A stretch of 24,851 nucleotides of DNA from a bacterium (GCA_022842225.1 JALHPX010000003.1:1-24851), one strand, 5' to 3'; shown: positions 15,237 through 22,303, counted from the stretch's first letter. Translations and numbers: made by a program. Notes: generated by a model from the letters alone, not told the origin.

Positions 15237-16477
15237 TCTTAGCCATTTTATTGAGTTTGTCGGCACAGGCTGCGGTGATGCCTGCGGATCCTGTCGCGCG
15301 CGTTGCATTGTTGCAGTTAGAGCAGGGGGATGTGGTGCGCGGTCGGCGGACTGCCGCTCGTCTGGAAAAGCAGGACCCACAATTGGCCACGCTCTACCGC
15401 CTAGAATGGTTAGCGAGTGAAATCCGCCTCAAAGCTGGAAAACTCGAGCCGGAGTCGTCGGCAAAACTGAAGTGGAAGCCATCGTCGGAAATCTGGAGTG
15501 ACGAATGGGAGTCTTACCTTAGCAATCGCCACGAACGAAAAGTGAAAGAGCTTCTGCAGCCCACCGCCGGGGAACAACAAGTCATTGCTTCTTTGATGAA
15601 GCCTTACTTGGGTTCGGAGAAAGCGCTTCGCCCCGAACTTGACGAAACACTGCTCACCTACGTTTTTAACGAATATGTGGCGGGTCAAGATATCAGCCTG
15701 GCTTTGCCTAAGAATCCTCGCGGTTGCCAATGGAAGGCTGCCAGCAGTCTGGTGACTGGCAACTACCCTGGTGACTTAGCTACTTGCGCTAGCTGCGAAG
15801 GAAAATTCTGCACGCGCCTAGCTATTCAGATGGCAGATGATGCCACCGAAAAGGGTCAGTACCCAAAAGCACTCGGTTTGTACTTAAAGGCGACGCGCAG
15901 TTTATCGACGATTCCGGACTCGATTCAGTACCGAGTTGCAGCGTTGCAGATTTTAACAGGCCAACGACTTGAAAAAGTTTTGCGCACTTCGATTGTGCTT
16001 TTGGAGAAAGACTCCACTGTCTTGAAGCCCGCTCAGAAATCAGCAGTAGAAGGCTATATCTGCGAACACATGGCTGACATGAGTGCTGGTGGGTTGAAGA
16101 ACCTGTTGCGCGAAGTATTCACGGATAGGGCTTGGCTACGACAGGCGCGGTCGTGGATTTCAACCTGCCCGGTGAATGACTCAGCCAAGATTGCACAATT
16201 AAGAAAGCTTTCTGGTTTGAATGAAATGGAACGCGAATCTTTGGGGCTGGCTTGGGAAGTCCGCCAGTCCAAGGAGCGGAGTCGCCAGGTTCGTTCCCAG
16301 CGGGAGCGACAAGAATTGGCCAGTGCCGACAAAGGTGGGCTGGCCGCCCATGCTACAGAACTAAAGGGCGTCCTGTCGGTTCCCGTGCTCCTGCCCTTCG
16401 CTCCAGTTGCCATGGAGCCAAGTAGCTACCGCGTGGGCCGCATGTTTTCTCAAGTGGTCTCCGAGTCGTCGCTGTGA
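15224..16477 (+). CDS. Secreted helical-repeat protein of unknown function
   Basis: 417 residues from ATG 15224, which overlaps the barrel gene by 13 bases. The frame also opens at TTG 15206, but the signal peptide (MVVLVLAILLSLSAQA) begins at the ATG. The mature part is largely helical, with TPR-like stretches (VARVALLQLEQGDVVRGRRTAARL near the N-terminus; YPKALGLYLKATRSL later) and a Cys cluster around residues 167-195 (GCQW, CASCEGKFC) suggesting disulfides. The C-terminal third is rich in Arg/Glu. It resembles periplasmic scaffold proteins of large envelope machines in architecture, but I recognise no named family. Its stop overlaps the next GTG start. Confidence 0.72.
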   Translation: MVVLVLAILLSLSAQAAVMPADPVARVALLQLEQGDVVRGRRTAARLEKQDPQLATLYRLEWLASEIRLKAGKLEPESSAKLKWKPSSEIWSDEWESYLSNRHERKVKELLQPTAGEQQVIASLMKPYLGSEKALRPELDETLLTYVFNEYVAGQDISLALPKNPRGCQWKAASSLVTGNYPGDLATCASCEGKFCTRLAIQMADDATEKGQYPKALGLYLKATRSLSTIPDSIQYRVAALQILTGQRLEKVLRTSIVLLEKDSTVLKPAQKSAVEGYICEHMADMSAGGLKNLLREVFTDRAWLRQARSWISTCPVNDSAKIAQLRKLSGLNEMERESLGLAWEVRQSKERSRQVRSQRERQELASADKGGLAAHATELKGVLSVPVLLPFAPVAMEPSSYRVGRMFSQVVSESSL

Positions 16478-16887
16478 AAAAGAGATACGTACTGCTTTTG
16501 TTACTGCTGATCTTTTTGATCTTCTGGTTTTGGCCGCGCCCACAGGTGATGCCCAAAGTGGGTGGGGCGAGCTTTTCTGTTCCCAAAGCCCAAGTGACTC
16601 CAAAGATCGTTGATAATCGTGCCGCAATCGTTGACCGACTTCTTAAACAAAACCGCATCGCGCTGGGAGCCTGTATGCAATCGGGCAGGGAAAAAACTCC
16701 TGCCGCCGTGTCGCTCTTTCTTAAGTGGGATGCCGTGAGCAAACTAACGGCCGTAAAGTTGTCGCCGAGTCTGGGCGCTGGGGCGGAGACTTGTATCCGG
16801 GAGCTAGTGGGTACTTGGACTATTCCTTTGGAGCCAGAACTGGCGCCACTTTCCGTCTCTAAAAAGCTTTCTCTTTCCGCCCGTTAA
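16474..16887 (+). CDS. Membrane-anchored protein with AgmX/GltJ-like C-terminal domain
   Basis: 137 residues, GTG start overlapping the previous stop (GTGA). One N-terminal hydrophobic helix (5-20) serves as anchor. The periplasmic part (about 48-122) has the plan of the TonB-like domain that ends myxobacterial AgmX/GltJ and PglI/GltI: a helix with DRLLKQNRIALGACM (Cys67), a strand pair, SPSLGAGAETCIREL (Cys107) and then WTIPLEPE. The two conserved Cys probably form a disulfide. In M. xanthus such proteins belong to the Glt gliding complex driven by AglRQS, so its place beside MotA/MotB-like genes supports a related machine. The domain match is by eye. It is the last tightly linked gene of the operon. 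Confidence 0.68.
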   Translation: MKKRYVLLLLLLIFLIFWFWPRPQVMPKVGGASFSVPKAQVTPKIVDNRAAIVDRLLKQNRIALGACMQSGREKTPAAVSLFLKWDAVSKLTAVKLSPSLGAGAETCIRELVGTWTIPLEPELAPLSVSKKLSLSAR

Positions 16888-16921
16888 AACTATTGCCAAG
16901 TAGCAATCCGGACAGTATCTG

Positions 16922-16940
16922 AATCAGACACAGTCTGATT
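16922..16940. repeat. Perfect 8-bp inverted repeat upstream of 16949 gene
   Basis: AATCAGAC (16922-16929) and GTCTGATT (16933-16940) form a perfect dyad with a 3-base centre. A second short dyad, ATTGC/GCAAT, lies just upstream (16892-16907). There is no T-tract, so a simple terminator is unlikely. A protein-binding operator or an mRNA hairpin nine bases ahead of the start codon is possible. Confidence 0.5.
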
Positions 16941-16948
16941 TGGGGTCA

Positions 16949-18073
16949 ATGAATTCTTCGCTGCTATCTAAGGTTTTCCTTCTCTTCATTCTTATCGCAT
17001 TGCCAACTTGGGCCGACGAGCCAGCCACTTTCCAGGTAACCACGGCGCCAGAGATGGAACTAACCGCTGCCCCCGTTGCTGCGCCGACCACCCCGCCAAC
17101 AATTGCCGATGTGCAATCTCAGTATGAGAAATTGCACCACTTGGCGGAAGGAGTGCATGAGGCGCTTGAGCGGGACAATCCAGATCTCAAAGGCGTGCAG
17201 GGAGCGGTTGAGCAGCTTTGGTACAATTGGAATTATTTTCGCACCATCGTTAATCAAGTCCGATTGGCACACAGCTTAGACGGCGAAGATCCAGATGCCG
17301 ATCGGCACATTAAGAACGCGAGTGCCCTGGCCCTTTTCACGCATCTCACCGAACACTTTATCGGTCACGGCATGCACTACGTAAGCACCTATAGCGAATC
17401 GGCTTGGGTCCGGTGGGGAGGTGCTGTTGTCGGCGAGGCCATCGCGTCGCCTTTTGTCGAGGTGGTTTGTATCGGTGGGGTGGTTCTCTACGCCCGGTCG
17501 GTTGGTTTTCAGAACACGGTCACATTTGTTCGAGTTGCTGCTTATAGTTCGCTCGTTAAGTGGTGGGCGGAACCGATTGTACGCTTTTTTGGGCTTGGGC
17601 ATGTGCGCGACGCATTCTTCGAAAGCCGTTCGGGATTTGAGCAGCTAGCTCTCGCTTTGGAGAGTCCGCGCGCTGCAAAGTACATCGTCCACATTCCAGG
17701 CAGTGAAATGCCTTTCGTGGTGAAGTCCAGCAGCGGGAAAATATTGGCACGTTTGGAGCTTGATATGCGCTCCAATGACGACATTGTTCTCAGACGAGTA
17801 GAGTTCCATCCCGAGAGCTGGAATGCGCAAGAGGAGCGGGAGTTGGCCAAAGGGCTCTGGGTGTTTGGCTGGAATATTCGGGACGCCGTCTTGGGTTCTG
17901 CGAAGCATATAAAGAAAAAGCACTTTCAAATGCTCGCCAAGGAAGTCTTTTACGGCGGGCTCGATAACGTGTCAGAAGGCGGCTACACGCTTTACTTTAA
18001 GAATGATTCCATTCGCCGTTTCCGCCGGCGGTGTTTCAAGAATCCCTGCGCTGGACTGTTGTCAGGGCGCTAA
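16949..18073 (+). CDS. Exported protein with hydrophobic central region, unknown function
   Basis: 374 residues from ATG 16949. A TTG at 16940 would add three residues but lies in the inverted repeat. A signal peptide (about 1-22, ending PTWA before DEPA) leads to a Pro/Ala/Thr-rich linker (30-55), a helical segment (55-115), a hydrophobic central region (about 145-215: WVRWGGAVVGEAIASPFVEVVCIGGVVLYARS and FVRVAAYSSLVKWWAEPIVRFFGLG) that may enter a membrane, and a soluble C-terminal domain (235-360) with a basic, Cys-containing end (RRFRRRCFKNPCAG). I recognise no family. It lies 61 bases after the motor-like operon, same strand, and may be read through from it or separately controlled at the dyad between them. 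Confidence 0.7.
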   Translation: MNSSLLSKVFLLFILIALPTWADEPATFQVTTAPEMELTAAPVAAPTTPPTIADVQSQYEKLHHLAEGVHEALERDNPDLKGVQGAVEQLWYNWNYFRTIVNQVRLAHSLDGEDPDADRHIKNASALALFTHLTEHFIGHGMHYVSTYSESAWVRWGGAVVGEAIASPFVEVVCIGGVVLYARSVGFQNTVTFVRVAAYSSLVKWWAEPIVRFFGLGHVRDAFFESRSGFEQLALALESPRAAKYIVHIPGSEMPFVVKSSSGKILARLELDMRSNDDIVLRRVEFHPESWNAQEERELAKGLWVFGWNIRDAVLGSAKHIKKKHFQMLAKEVFYGGLDNVSEGGYTLYFKNDSIRRFRRRCFKNPCAGLLSGR

Positions 18074-18128
18074 GGTGAGTCCGACTGCTTCCATCGAACC
18101 AATGTCGGCGGATCCTTGAGAATCGGTT

Positions 18129-18698
18129 CTAGCGGGGTAAAACTTTGGTTCGGGCTCGACGATAAACGTCCCAGTTGGCGCTAAAGCCGCGCAAGATATC
18201 GCCAGCAAAGCGCTCGGGCGAAATATCCAATTCCGCAAGCCCGGCGGTCGGCACCGGAGTGCCGTCGGTGTGGACGTTCACTCCCATGTGCATCAAAATG
18301 CTTACGGGCGAGCGCGTTGCAATGGAAACGCTGAGTTTTCTACCGTCGTAAAAAAGATCATTGCCTCGTTTAGACAGAGGAGGATTGCCGCGCTCGGAGA
18401 GATTTTCCCACAGCCATTGATATACCTGGTCGACAAAAAGATGCTGGAGCAGAATTCCCTGGTCGAGGGAATCGATAAAAAACTCGCCCAAGAAATGCAC
18501 CATGCGGGGGCTGTAAATCGGCTTATCGTTTTGCACGTCTTCGAGATCCACCATGTGATCGATGGAAACATTCGCAGGTCCACAAAAAGCGACAACCGCA
18601 TTATCGCGCACCTTGAAGCGCTTAAAAATAAAATGCGGCGCTAATTCGCTGCCCGTATAGGCCAAGTCTTCGCCGTAGTAGAGAGTTGCAAGCGTCAT
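18129..18698 (-). CDS. DUF366 family protein
   Basis: 189 residues, full length for the DUF366 family. Signatures seen: YYGEDLAYTGSELAPHF near the N-terminus, AFCGPANV with the following HMVDLEDV, MVHFLGEFF, RGNDLFYDGRKLSVSIAT and SPVSILMHMGVN, then TPV. The family's reaction is not established to my knowledge; its conserved His, Asp and Glu suggest a small enzyme. The ATG follows the queC stop with no gap (TAA then ATG), so the two are coupled, which points to a role linked to 7-cyano-7-deazaguanine. It is the last gene of the minus-strand block and converges on the plus-strand gene ending at 18073. Confidence 0.85.
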   Translation of the reverse strand: MTLATLYYGEDLAYTGSELAPHFIFKRFKVRDNAVVAFCGPANVSIDHMVDLEDVQNDKPIYSPRMVHFLGEFFIDSLDQGILLQHLFVDQVYQWLWENLSERGNPPLSKRGNDLFYDGRKLSVSIATRSPVSILMHMGVNVHTDGTPVPTAGLAELDISPERFAGDILRGFSANWDVYRRARTKVLPR

Positions 18699-19421
18699 TT
18701 AGATCTTGTTCTCCAGAGCTGAAACGCCAGTTTCAAAGCGGCTGGCAATATAAAGCGGGTCGTCGATAGCGCGCTTTAGGCGCTGGCAAGATTCGCAACG
18801 GCCGCACATTTTGTCGTGAGCTTCGTAGCAACTCCACACCAAGTGTAGTGGAAAATGATGTGCGCGCGCCCAAGCTACAATTTCGGTCTTGTCCATCATG
18901 ACCGTCGGTGAAACAACCTGCACGCGGCCTTGCGTGGAAAACGCCAAGGCCGTGTTGATAGCGTCTAAATAACTGCGGCTGTTGTCTGGGAAAGTAGCGG
19001 CTTCTTCGCGGTTAAAGCCCACGATAACGTGCGAAGCGCCCAACGTCTCCGCAAAGCCACTCGCTGCTTCTAAGAAAATTCCATTTCGATTGGGCACCCA
19101 AACTGCTTTAGCCGACACTTGCGTGAACTGAGCATCGTCTAAATCCGCGCGCGAAGGATTCGGTATCGCATTTTGTGATTGAGTCAGCGCCGAGGGGAAT
19201 TTTCCCATCCAGCCCAAGTTGAGAGTTTGATGCGGGACTTTAAAGTACGCGGCAATTTCTTGGGCGTGTTGAACTTCTTGGTCGCTCGCGCGTTGGCCAT
19301 AGAGGCAAGTCAATGCCAGACGCACTTGCGCGCCGGAAGCTAGGTACATTGCCAAAGCGACGGAAGAATCGAGTCCCGAAGAGAGTAGGGCAACAGCGGA
19401 GGATTTAGAGGTTGAGCTCAT
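18699..19421 (-). CDS. queC: 7-cyano-7-deazaguanine (preQ0) synthase QueC
   Basis: 240 residues, usual length. QueC converts 7-carboxy-7-deazaguanine, ATP and ammonia to preQ0 on the queuosine pathway, in the cytoplasm. The PP-loop ATP-pyrophosphatase motif SSGLDSSVA is at 14-22. WVPNRNGIFLE (108-118) and FNREEAATFPDNS (136-148) are family signatures. The zinc site is Cys198, 206, 209 and 212 (WSCY, CGRCESC). Variation: the usual SGGLDS reads SSGLDS, with the catalytic-loop Asp and Ser kept. No other queuosine-precursor genes (queD, queE, folE) are in this window. Start ATG at 19421; no good Shine-Dalgarno site is visible. Confidence 0.94.
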   Translation of the reverse strand: MSSTSKSSAVALLSSGLDSSVALAMYLASGAQVRLALTCLYGQRASDQEVQHAQEIAAYFKVPHQTLNLGWMGKFPSALTQSQNAIPNPSRADLDDAQFTQVSAKAVWVPNRNGIFLEAASGFAETLGASHVIVGFNREEAATFPDNSRSYLDAINTALAFSTQGRVQVVSPTVMMDKTEIVAWARAHHFPLHLVWSCYEAHDKMCGRCESCQRLKRAIDDPLYIASRFETGVSALENKI

Positions 19422-19450
19422 TGGAGACAGCGGTAGCCGTCCCCGGAAAA

Positions 19451-19633
19451 CTAGTCAAATCGAGTCATCAGTTTGTCGATGCGGCGACTGATCTCATTTA
19501 CCCGACGAATCAGCTGGCGCAGACGCAAGCTAAAATCCATGGGGGCGCCCGAGACATCTGGGCCAAAACTGAGAATTTCTGTCAGCAGGTCCCGGCGGGC
19601 GCGCGGGTCGCGACGTTCTTTAGATGCGCTCAT
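19451..19633 (-). CDS. Small basic protein of 60 residues, unknown
   Basis: A small ORF fills most of the gap between nadD and queC on the same strand. It starts four bases after the nadD stop. The predicted product is helical and rich in Arg (RRDPRARRDLLTEIL, then LRLRQLIRRVNEISRRIDKLMTRFD), and its C-terminal half has a leucine/isoleucine spacing that suits a short coiled coil. Codon choice looks like that of the neighbours, which favours coding. There is no clear ribosome-binding site apart from coupling to nadD. In many genomes the slot after nadD holds rsfS, but this is too short and does not resemble it. Moderate confidence only. Confidence 0.5.
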   Translation of the reverse strand: MSASKERRDPRARRDLLTEILSFGPDVSGAPMDFSLRLRQLIRRVNEISRRIDKLMTRFD

Positions 19634-19637
19634 GCAT

Positions 19638-20312
19638 CTACTTAACGGAATAGAGCTTTCTTTTCTTAATATATTCCCACACGGGCGCGGGCAGCCCGGG
19701 AGGGCGAACTTTGCCGTGGTAAGTACTTAAAACTTCACGGATTTCGCTGCCGCTAATTGGGAGCGCATCGAAGGTAAACGTCTCAATCCAGCGCCTTGAG
19801 TGTGAATGGCTAAACCGCTGTTCTTGCGGCTCTGTGGCCGTTTTCCAGACGCCTTGAGCCACGCCGCATCGTGCCACCACGCGCTCGATATCGGTCCTCG
19901 CTAAGGGCCGCTCCCGCGAGCAGACAATCAAATCGACGGTAGCCATGAGCTCCGCAGCCCGGTGCCATTGGGCAAATGCGTGGAAAACCTCGTCGCCAAT
20001 TACCAGTGCTGTTGCCGGATCGGGGTGCGCTGCCTTGGCAGTTTGAACGGTGTCCCAGGTATAGCTGGGCCCCGGCCGTTGTAACTCCCAGTCGACGACC
20101 TGGATTTGGGGGCGATTCAACGTGCCCACACCCAATAGGGTCATCTGCAATCTGTCGACGGCGTCCGCACCGGGGTCAAAATCTTTGAGCGGGTTTTTGC
20201 GATTGGGGATGAGAAAAAGTTTTTTGGGATGATAGCGGTCGCAAACTCGGGAAGCTAAATCGAGATGTCCCTGATGGATGGGATCAAAACTTCCACCAAA
20301 AAGTACCTGCAC
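19638..20312 (-). CDS. nadD: Nicotinate-nucleotide adenylyltransferase NadD
   Basis: 224 residues. NadD adenylates nicotinate mononucleotide to deamido-NAD in NAD synthesis. The nucleotidyltransferase signature GGSFDPIHQGHL (6-17; HxGH loop) is at the N-terminus, PSYTWDTV follows in the middle, and the C-terminal ISGSEIREVL corresponds to the ISSTxIR motif, followed by PVWEYIKKRKLY. The start is GTG at 20312, chosen because GGSFDP must lie a few residues from the N-terminus and a GGGAG-type site precedes it. The gene begins 27 bases after the obg stop; rplU-rpmA-obg-nadD is a common bacterial order. Confidence 0.95.
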   Translation of the reverse strand: MQVLFGGSFDPIHQGHLDLASRVCDRYHPKKLFLIPNRKNPLKDFDPGADAVDRLQMTLLGVGTLNRPQIQVVDWELQRPGPSYTWDTVQTAKAAHPDPATALVIGDEVFHAFAQWHRAAELMATVDLIVCSRERPLARTDIERVVARCGVAQGVWKTATEPQEQRFSHSHSRRWIETFTFDALPISGSEIREVLSTYHGKVRPPGLPAPVWEYIKKRKLYSVK

Positions 20313-20339
20313 CCAAAGCTCCCTCTCTTGTCCCTATCT

Positions 20340-21463
20340 TTAGGGATTAGCGGGAGTATCCCAGCCTTGTGCCCAATCGGGCAACTGGCCAATCGAGATG
20401 GTCGAGGAATTGGAATGAATGATTTCGCGTTCTTCCTCGAGCGGCGACTCTTCCAATTGCTTCTGAGCCATCTCGCGCCATTTTGGAGCAAGTTCGGCCA
20501 AGCGATTTAAGAGTTCGTCCACGCCAAGATGCGAATGGCTGCTGATGAAAAAGCCTTCTATGCCGCGAGCTTTTAATTCGTCCTTGATGCTTTGCAGATC
20601 TTCTGGAGTGAACAAATCGCCTTTGGTGAAAACCAAATCGCGCGGGATATCCATTAGCTTAGGATCGTAGCTCTCTAATTCTTTTTCGATTACTTCGATG
20701 CTTTTTACGATTTCATCGACGCCAGAACTTAAGTCCACCAAGTGCAGCAGATGCCGATTGCGCATCACGTGCCGGAGAAACTGAATGCCCAGACCCGCAC
20801 CTTCATGCGCGCCTTCAATCAACCCCGGCAAGTCGGAGATGATAATGGTCTGGTCTTTTTGTTCCACCACACCTAAGTGGGGATTTAACGTCGTAAAAGG
20901 ATAATCGGCGACAGTGGGCTTCGCGCGTGTCGTCGCTCGCAAGAAAGAGGATTTGCCTGCGTTGGGCAAGCCAAGCAAGCCCACGTCGGCTAAAAGGCGC
21001 AGCTCGAGTTTTAAAGTTTTCTCTTCACCGTCTCGGCCGGGAGTTGCAATGCGCGGGGCGCGGTTTGTCGACGTAGTGAAAGTCTTGTTTCCCCGTCCGC
21101 CTTTGCCGCCTTAGCGATGACAACTTTCTGCCCATGGTGAGTGAGGTCGGCAATGCAGTTGCCGTGTTCGTCGTAAATCAAAGTGCCCATCGGGACTTTT
21201 AAAAGCAGATCTTCGCCGCTGCGGCCATCGCAGTCTGAACCCATGCCGTGCTCGCCGCGCTTGCCTTCGTAGTTGGGCTGAAACTTAAAATCCAGAAGGC
21301 TGGTCTTATCGCGAGTCGCTTCCATGATGACCGAGCCACCGCGGCCGCCATTGCCACCATTAGGACCGCCGAAGGGAATGTACTTCTCCCGGCGAAAGCT
21401 CACACAACCGTTGCCGCCTTTGCCAGAACGCACTTCAATTGTGACTTCGTCGATTAACTTCAT
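20340..21463 (-). pseudogene. obgE: GTPase Obg/CgtA, reading frame broken by a one-base deletion
   Basis: Obg is a ribosome-assembly GTPase. The N-terminal glycine-rich Obg domain (MKLIDEVTIEVRSGKGGNG..) is read in one frame from 21463 and the GTPase domain in another: G1 GLPNAGKSS, switch DYPFTTLNPH, G3 DLPGLIEGA, G4 TKGD in place of the usual NKxD, then a short C-terminal tail to 20340. The frames change at about 21110, where the minus strand reads AAGGCGGC; one extra G gives AAGGGCGGC and restores the expected AKGGKGGRGNKTF then STNRAPR. With that base the gene is exactly 375 codons (374 residues plus stop). The pieces as they stand are 21463-21011 and up to 21110-20340. Because Obg is essential in most bacteria, a sequencing error is the likely cause rather than true decay. 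Confidence 0.88.
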
Positions 21464-21485
21464 TTTAAGACCATTAGGAACGTAG

Positions 21486-21513
21486 AAAAGCCGCCTGAAT
21501 CCAGGCGGCTTTT
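21486..21513 (-). terminator. Intrinsic hairpin between rpmA and obg
   Basis: A perfect 12-bp stem, AAAAGCCGCCTG (21486-21497) and CAGGCGGCTTTT (21502-21513), with a 4-base loop. On the minus strand it ends in TTTTC, a short U-tract, so it can terminate or attenuate transcripts leaving rpmA. It lies only 22 bases ahead of the obg start. Confidence 0.78.
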
Positions 21514-21521
21514 GTATAGCA
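21513..21521 (-). promoter_or_regulatory. Possible extended -10 promoter element for obg
   Basis: On the minus strand TGCTATACA (TGn plus TATACA, 4 of 6 to consensus) sits immediately ahead of the hairpin. No clear -35 is present. If used, it would place the hairpin in the obg leader. This is weak evidence by itself. Confidence 0.3.
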
Positions 21522-21559
21522 TAAGAAACTTTGTAACGGCCTAAATTAGACCGCCCGAA

Positions 21560-21829
21560 TTAGACAGCAGCTGCAGTTGCCGGGACAATGCTGACCCGCT
21601 TGCGCTTCTTATCTAATTGATCGAACAAGACTTTTCCCTCAACGAGGGCAAATAAAGTCCAGTCACGGCCTACGCCCACACCTTTTCCAGGGTGAACGCG
21701 AGTGCCACGTTGACGAACCAAGATATTTCCTGGAACGACCTGCTCGCCGCCAAAAATTTTCACTCCGAGTCGCTGTCCGTGGGAGTCACGTCCGTTGCGT
21801 GAACTACCACCTGCTTTTTTATGTGCCAT
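21560..21829 (-). CDS. rpmA: 50S ribosomal protein L27
   Basis: 89 residues. L27 is a large-subunit protein whose N-terminal tail reaches the peptidyl-transferase centre. The N-terminus MAHKKAGGSSRNGRDSHG and the segments GVKIFGGEQVVPGNILVRQRGT and HPGKGVGVGRDWTLFALVEG are unmistakable. There is no Firmicutes-type N-terminal extension needing proteolysis. GGAG stands nine bases before the ATG. It lies 33 bases after rplU and is followed by a strong hairpin. Confidence 0.98.
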   Translation of the reverse strand: MAHKKAGGSSRNGRDSHGQRLGVKIFGGEQVVPGNILVRQRGTRVHPGKGVGVGRDWTLFALVEGKVLFDQLDKKRKRVSIVPATAAAV

Positions 21830-21862
21830 CGTCTAACTCCGAATAGTTAAAAAAAACTGTTT

Positions 21863-22174
21863 TTACAAAACCTGGATTTTCTCAATCGCTAGGCGCGTGT
21901 ATTCCTGACGGTGTCCGTAGGTGCGCTTGTAGTTCTTCCGACGACGATACTTAATCGTGCGGAGCTTAGGGCCTTTTTCATGGCCAACACAAGTGGCCGT
22001 TACCGAAGCCTTTGCGACGGGCGTTCCGACGGTCACTCCCGATTCGTCTCCGAAAAGGAGAACGTCGGAAATATCAAACGATTGACCGGGTTCCAATTTC
22101 AACTTCTCGACCAGAAGCTCTCTGCCGGCTTCCACTCGATACTGCTTGCTGCCTGTTCTAATCACTGCATACAC
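21863..22174 (-). CDS. rplU: 50S ribosomal protein L21
   Basis: 103 residues, equal to E. coli L21. Signatures are the N-terminal YAVIRTGSKQYRVEAG and the C-terminal KYRRRKNYKRTYGHRQ. The frame is open upstream to 22237, but GTG 22174 is chosen: it places the protein start exactly at (M)YAVI, gives the family length and has AGGA ten bases ahead, while the upstream residues do not resemble L21 and overlap the promoter. First gene of the rplU-rpmA-obg-nadD group. Confidence 0.96.
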   Translation of the reverse strand: MYAVIRTGSKQYRVEAGRELLVEKLKLEPGQSFDISDVLLFGDESGVTVGTPVAKASVTATCVGHEKGPKLRTIKYRRRKNYKRTYGHRQEYTRLAIEKIQVL

Positions 22175-22202
22175 AACGTCACCATCCTGAAAATAGTCTT
22201 GG

Positions 22203-22231
22203 GTTTTAAGGGGTTTTCGTAATGTCGTCAA
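22203..22231 (-). promoter_or_regulatory. Sigma70-type promoter of rplU
   Basis: On the minus strand TTGACG (22231-22226) and TAAAAC (22208-22203) are 17 bp apart, 5/6 and 4/6 matches. The leader to GTG 22174 would be about 20 bases. Its position inside the longer open frame supports the short L21 start. Confidence 0.65.
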
Positions 22232-22290
22232 GTACATCTATGGTTCTGTTGGCCTGCCAATTGCTCTAGCGAACCCCCGAGAATGGCTTA

Positions 22291-22297
22291 AAGGAGG
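22291..22297 (+). promoter_or_regulatory. Strong ribosome-binding site that decides the TTG start of comEC
   Basis: AAGGAGG is a perfect Shine-Dalgarno site, six bases before TTG 22304. No ATG lies near it in this frame. Confidence 0.8.
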
Positions 22298-22303
22298 CTG
22301 GGA

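Noticed and set aside
7725..16887. Flagellar or type III secretion operon
   Set aside because: No export gate, ATPase, rod, hook, filament or needle genes are present; only stator-like and FliF/FliG-like similarities are seen.
18074..18128. Terminator between convergent genes
   Set aside because: Only a weak CCGAC/GTCGG pairing with a 19-base loop and no T-tract is visible.
21011..21463. Stand-alone short Obg-domain protein of 150 residues
   Set aside because: Its last ~30 residues do not resemble Obg, and one added base joins it to the GTPase domain in a complete 375-codon gene.
22175..22237. N-terminal extension of L21 from ATG 22237
   Set aside because: It would cross the -10 box of the rplU promoter and add 21 residues not found in L21; GTG 22174 gives the exact family length.
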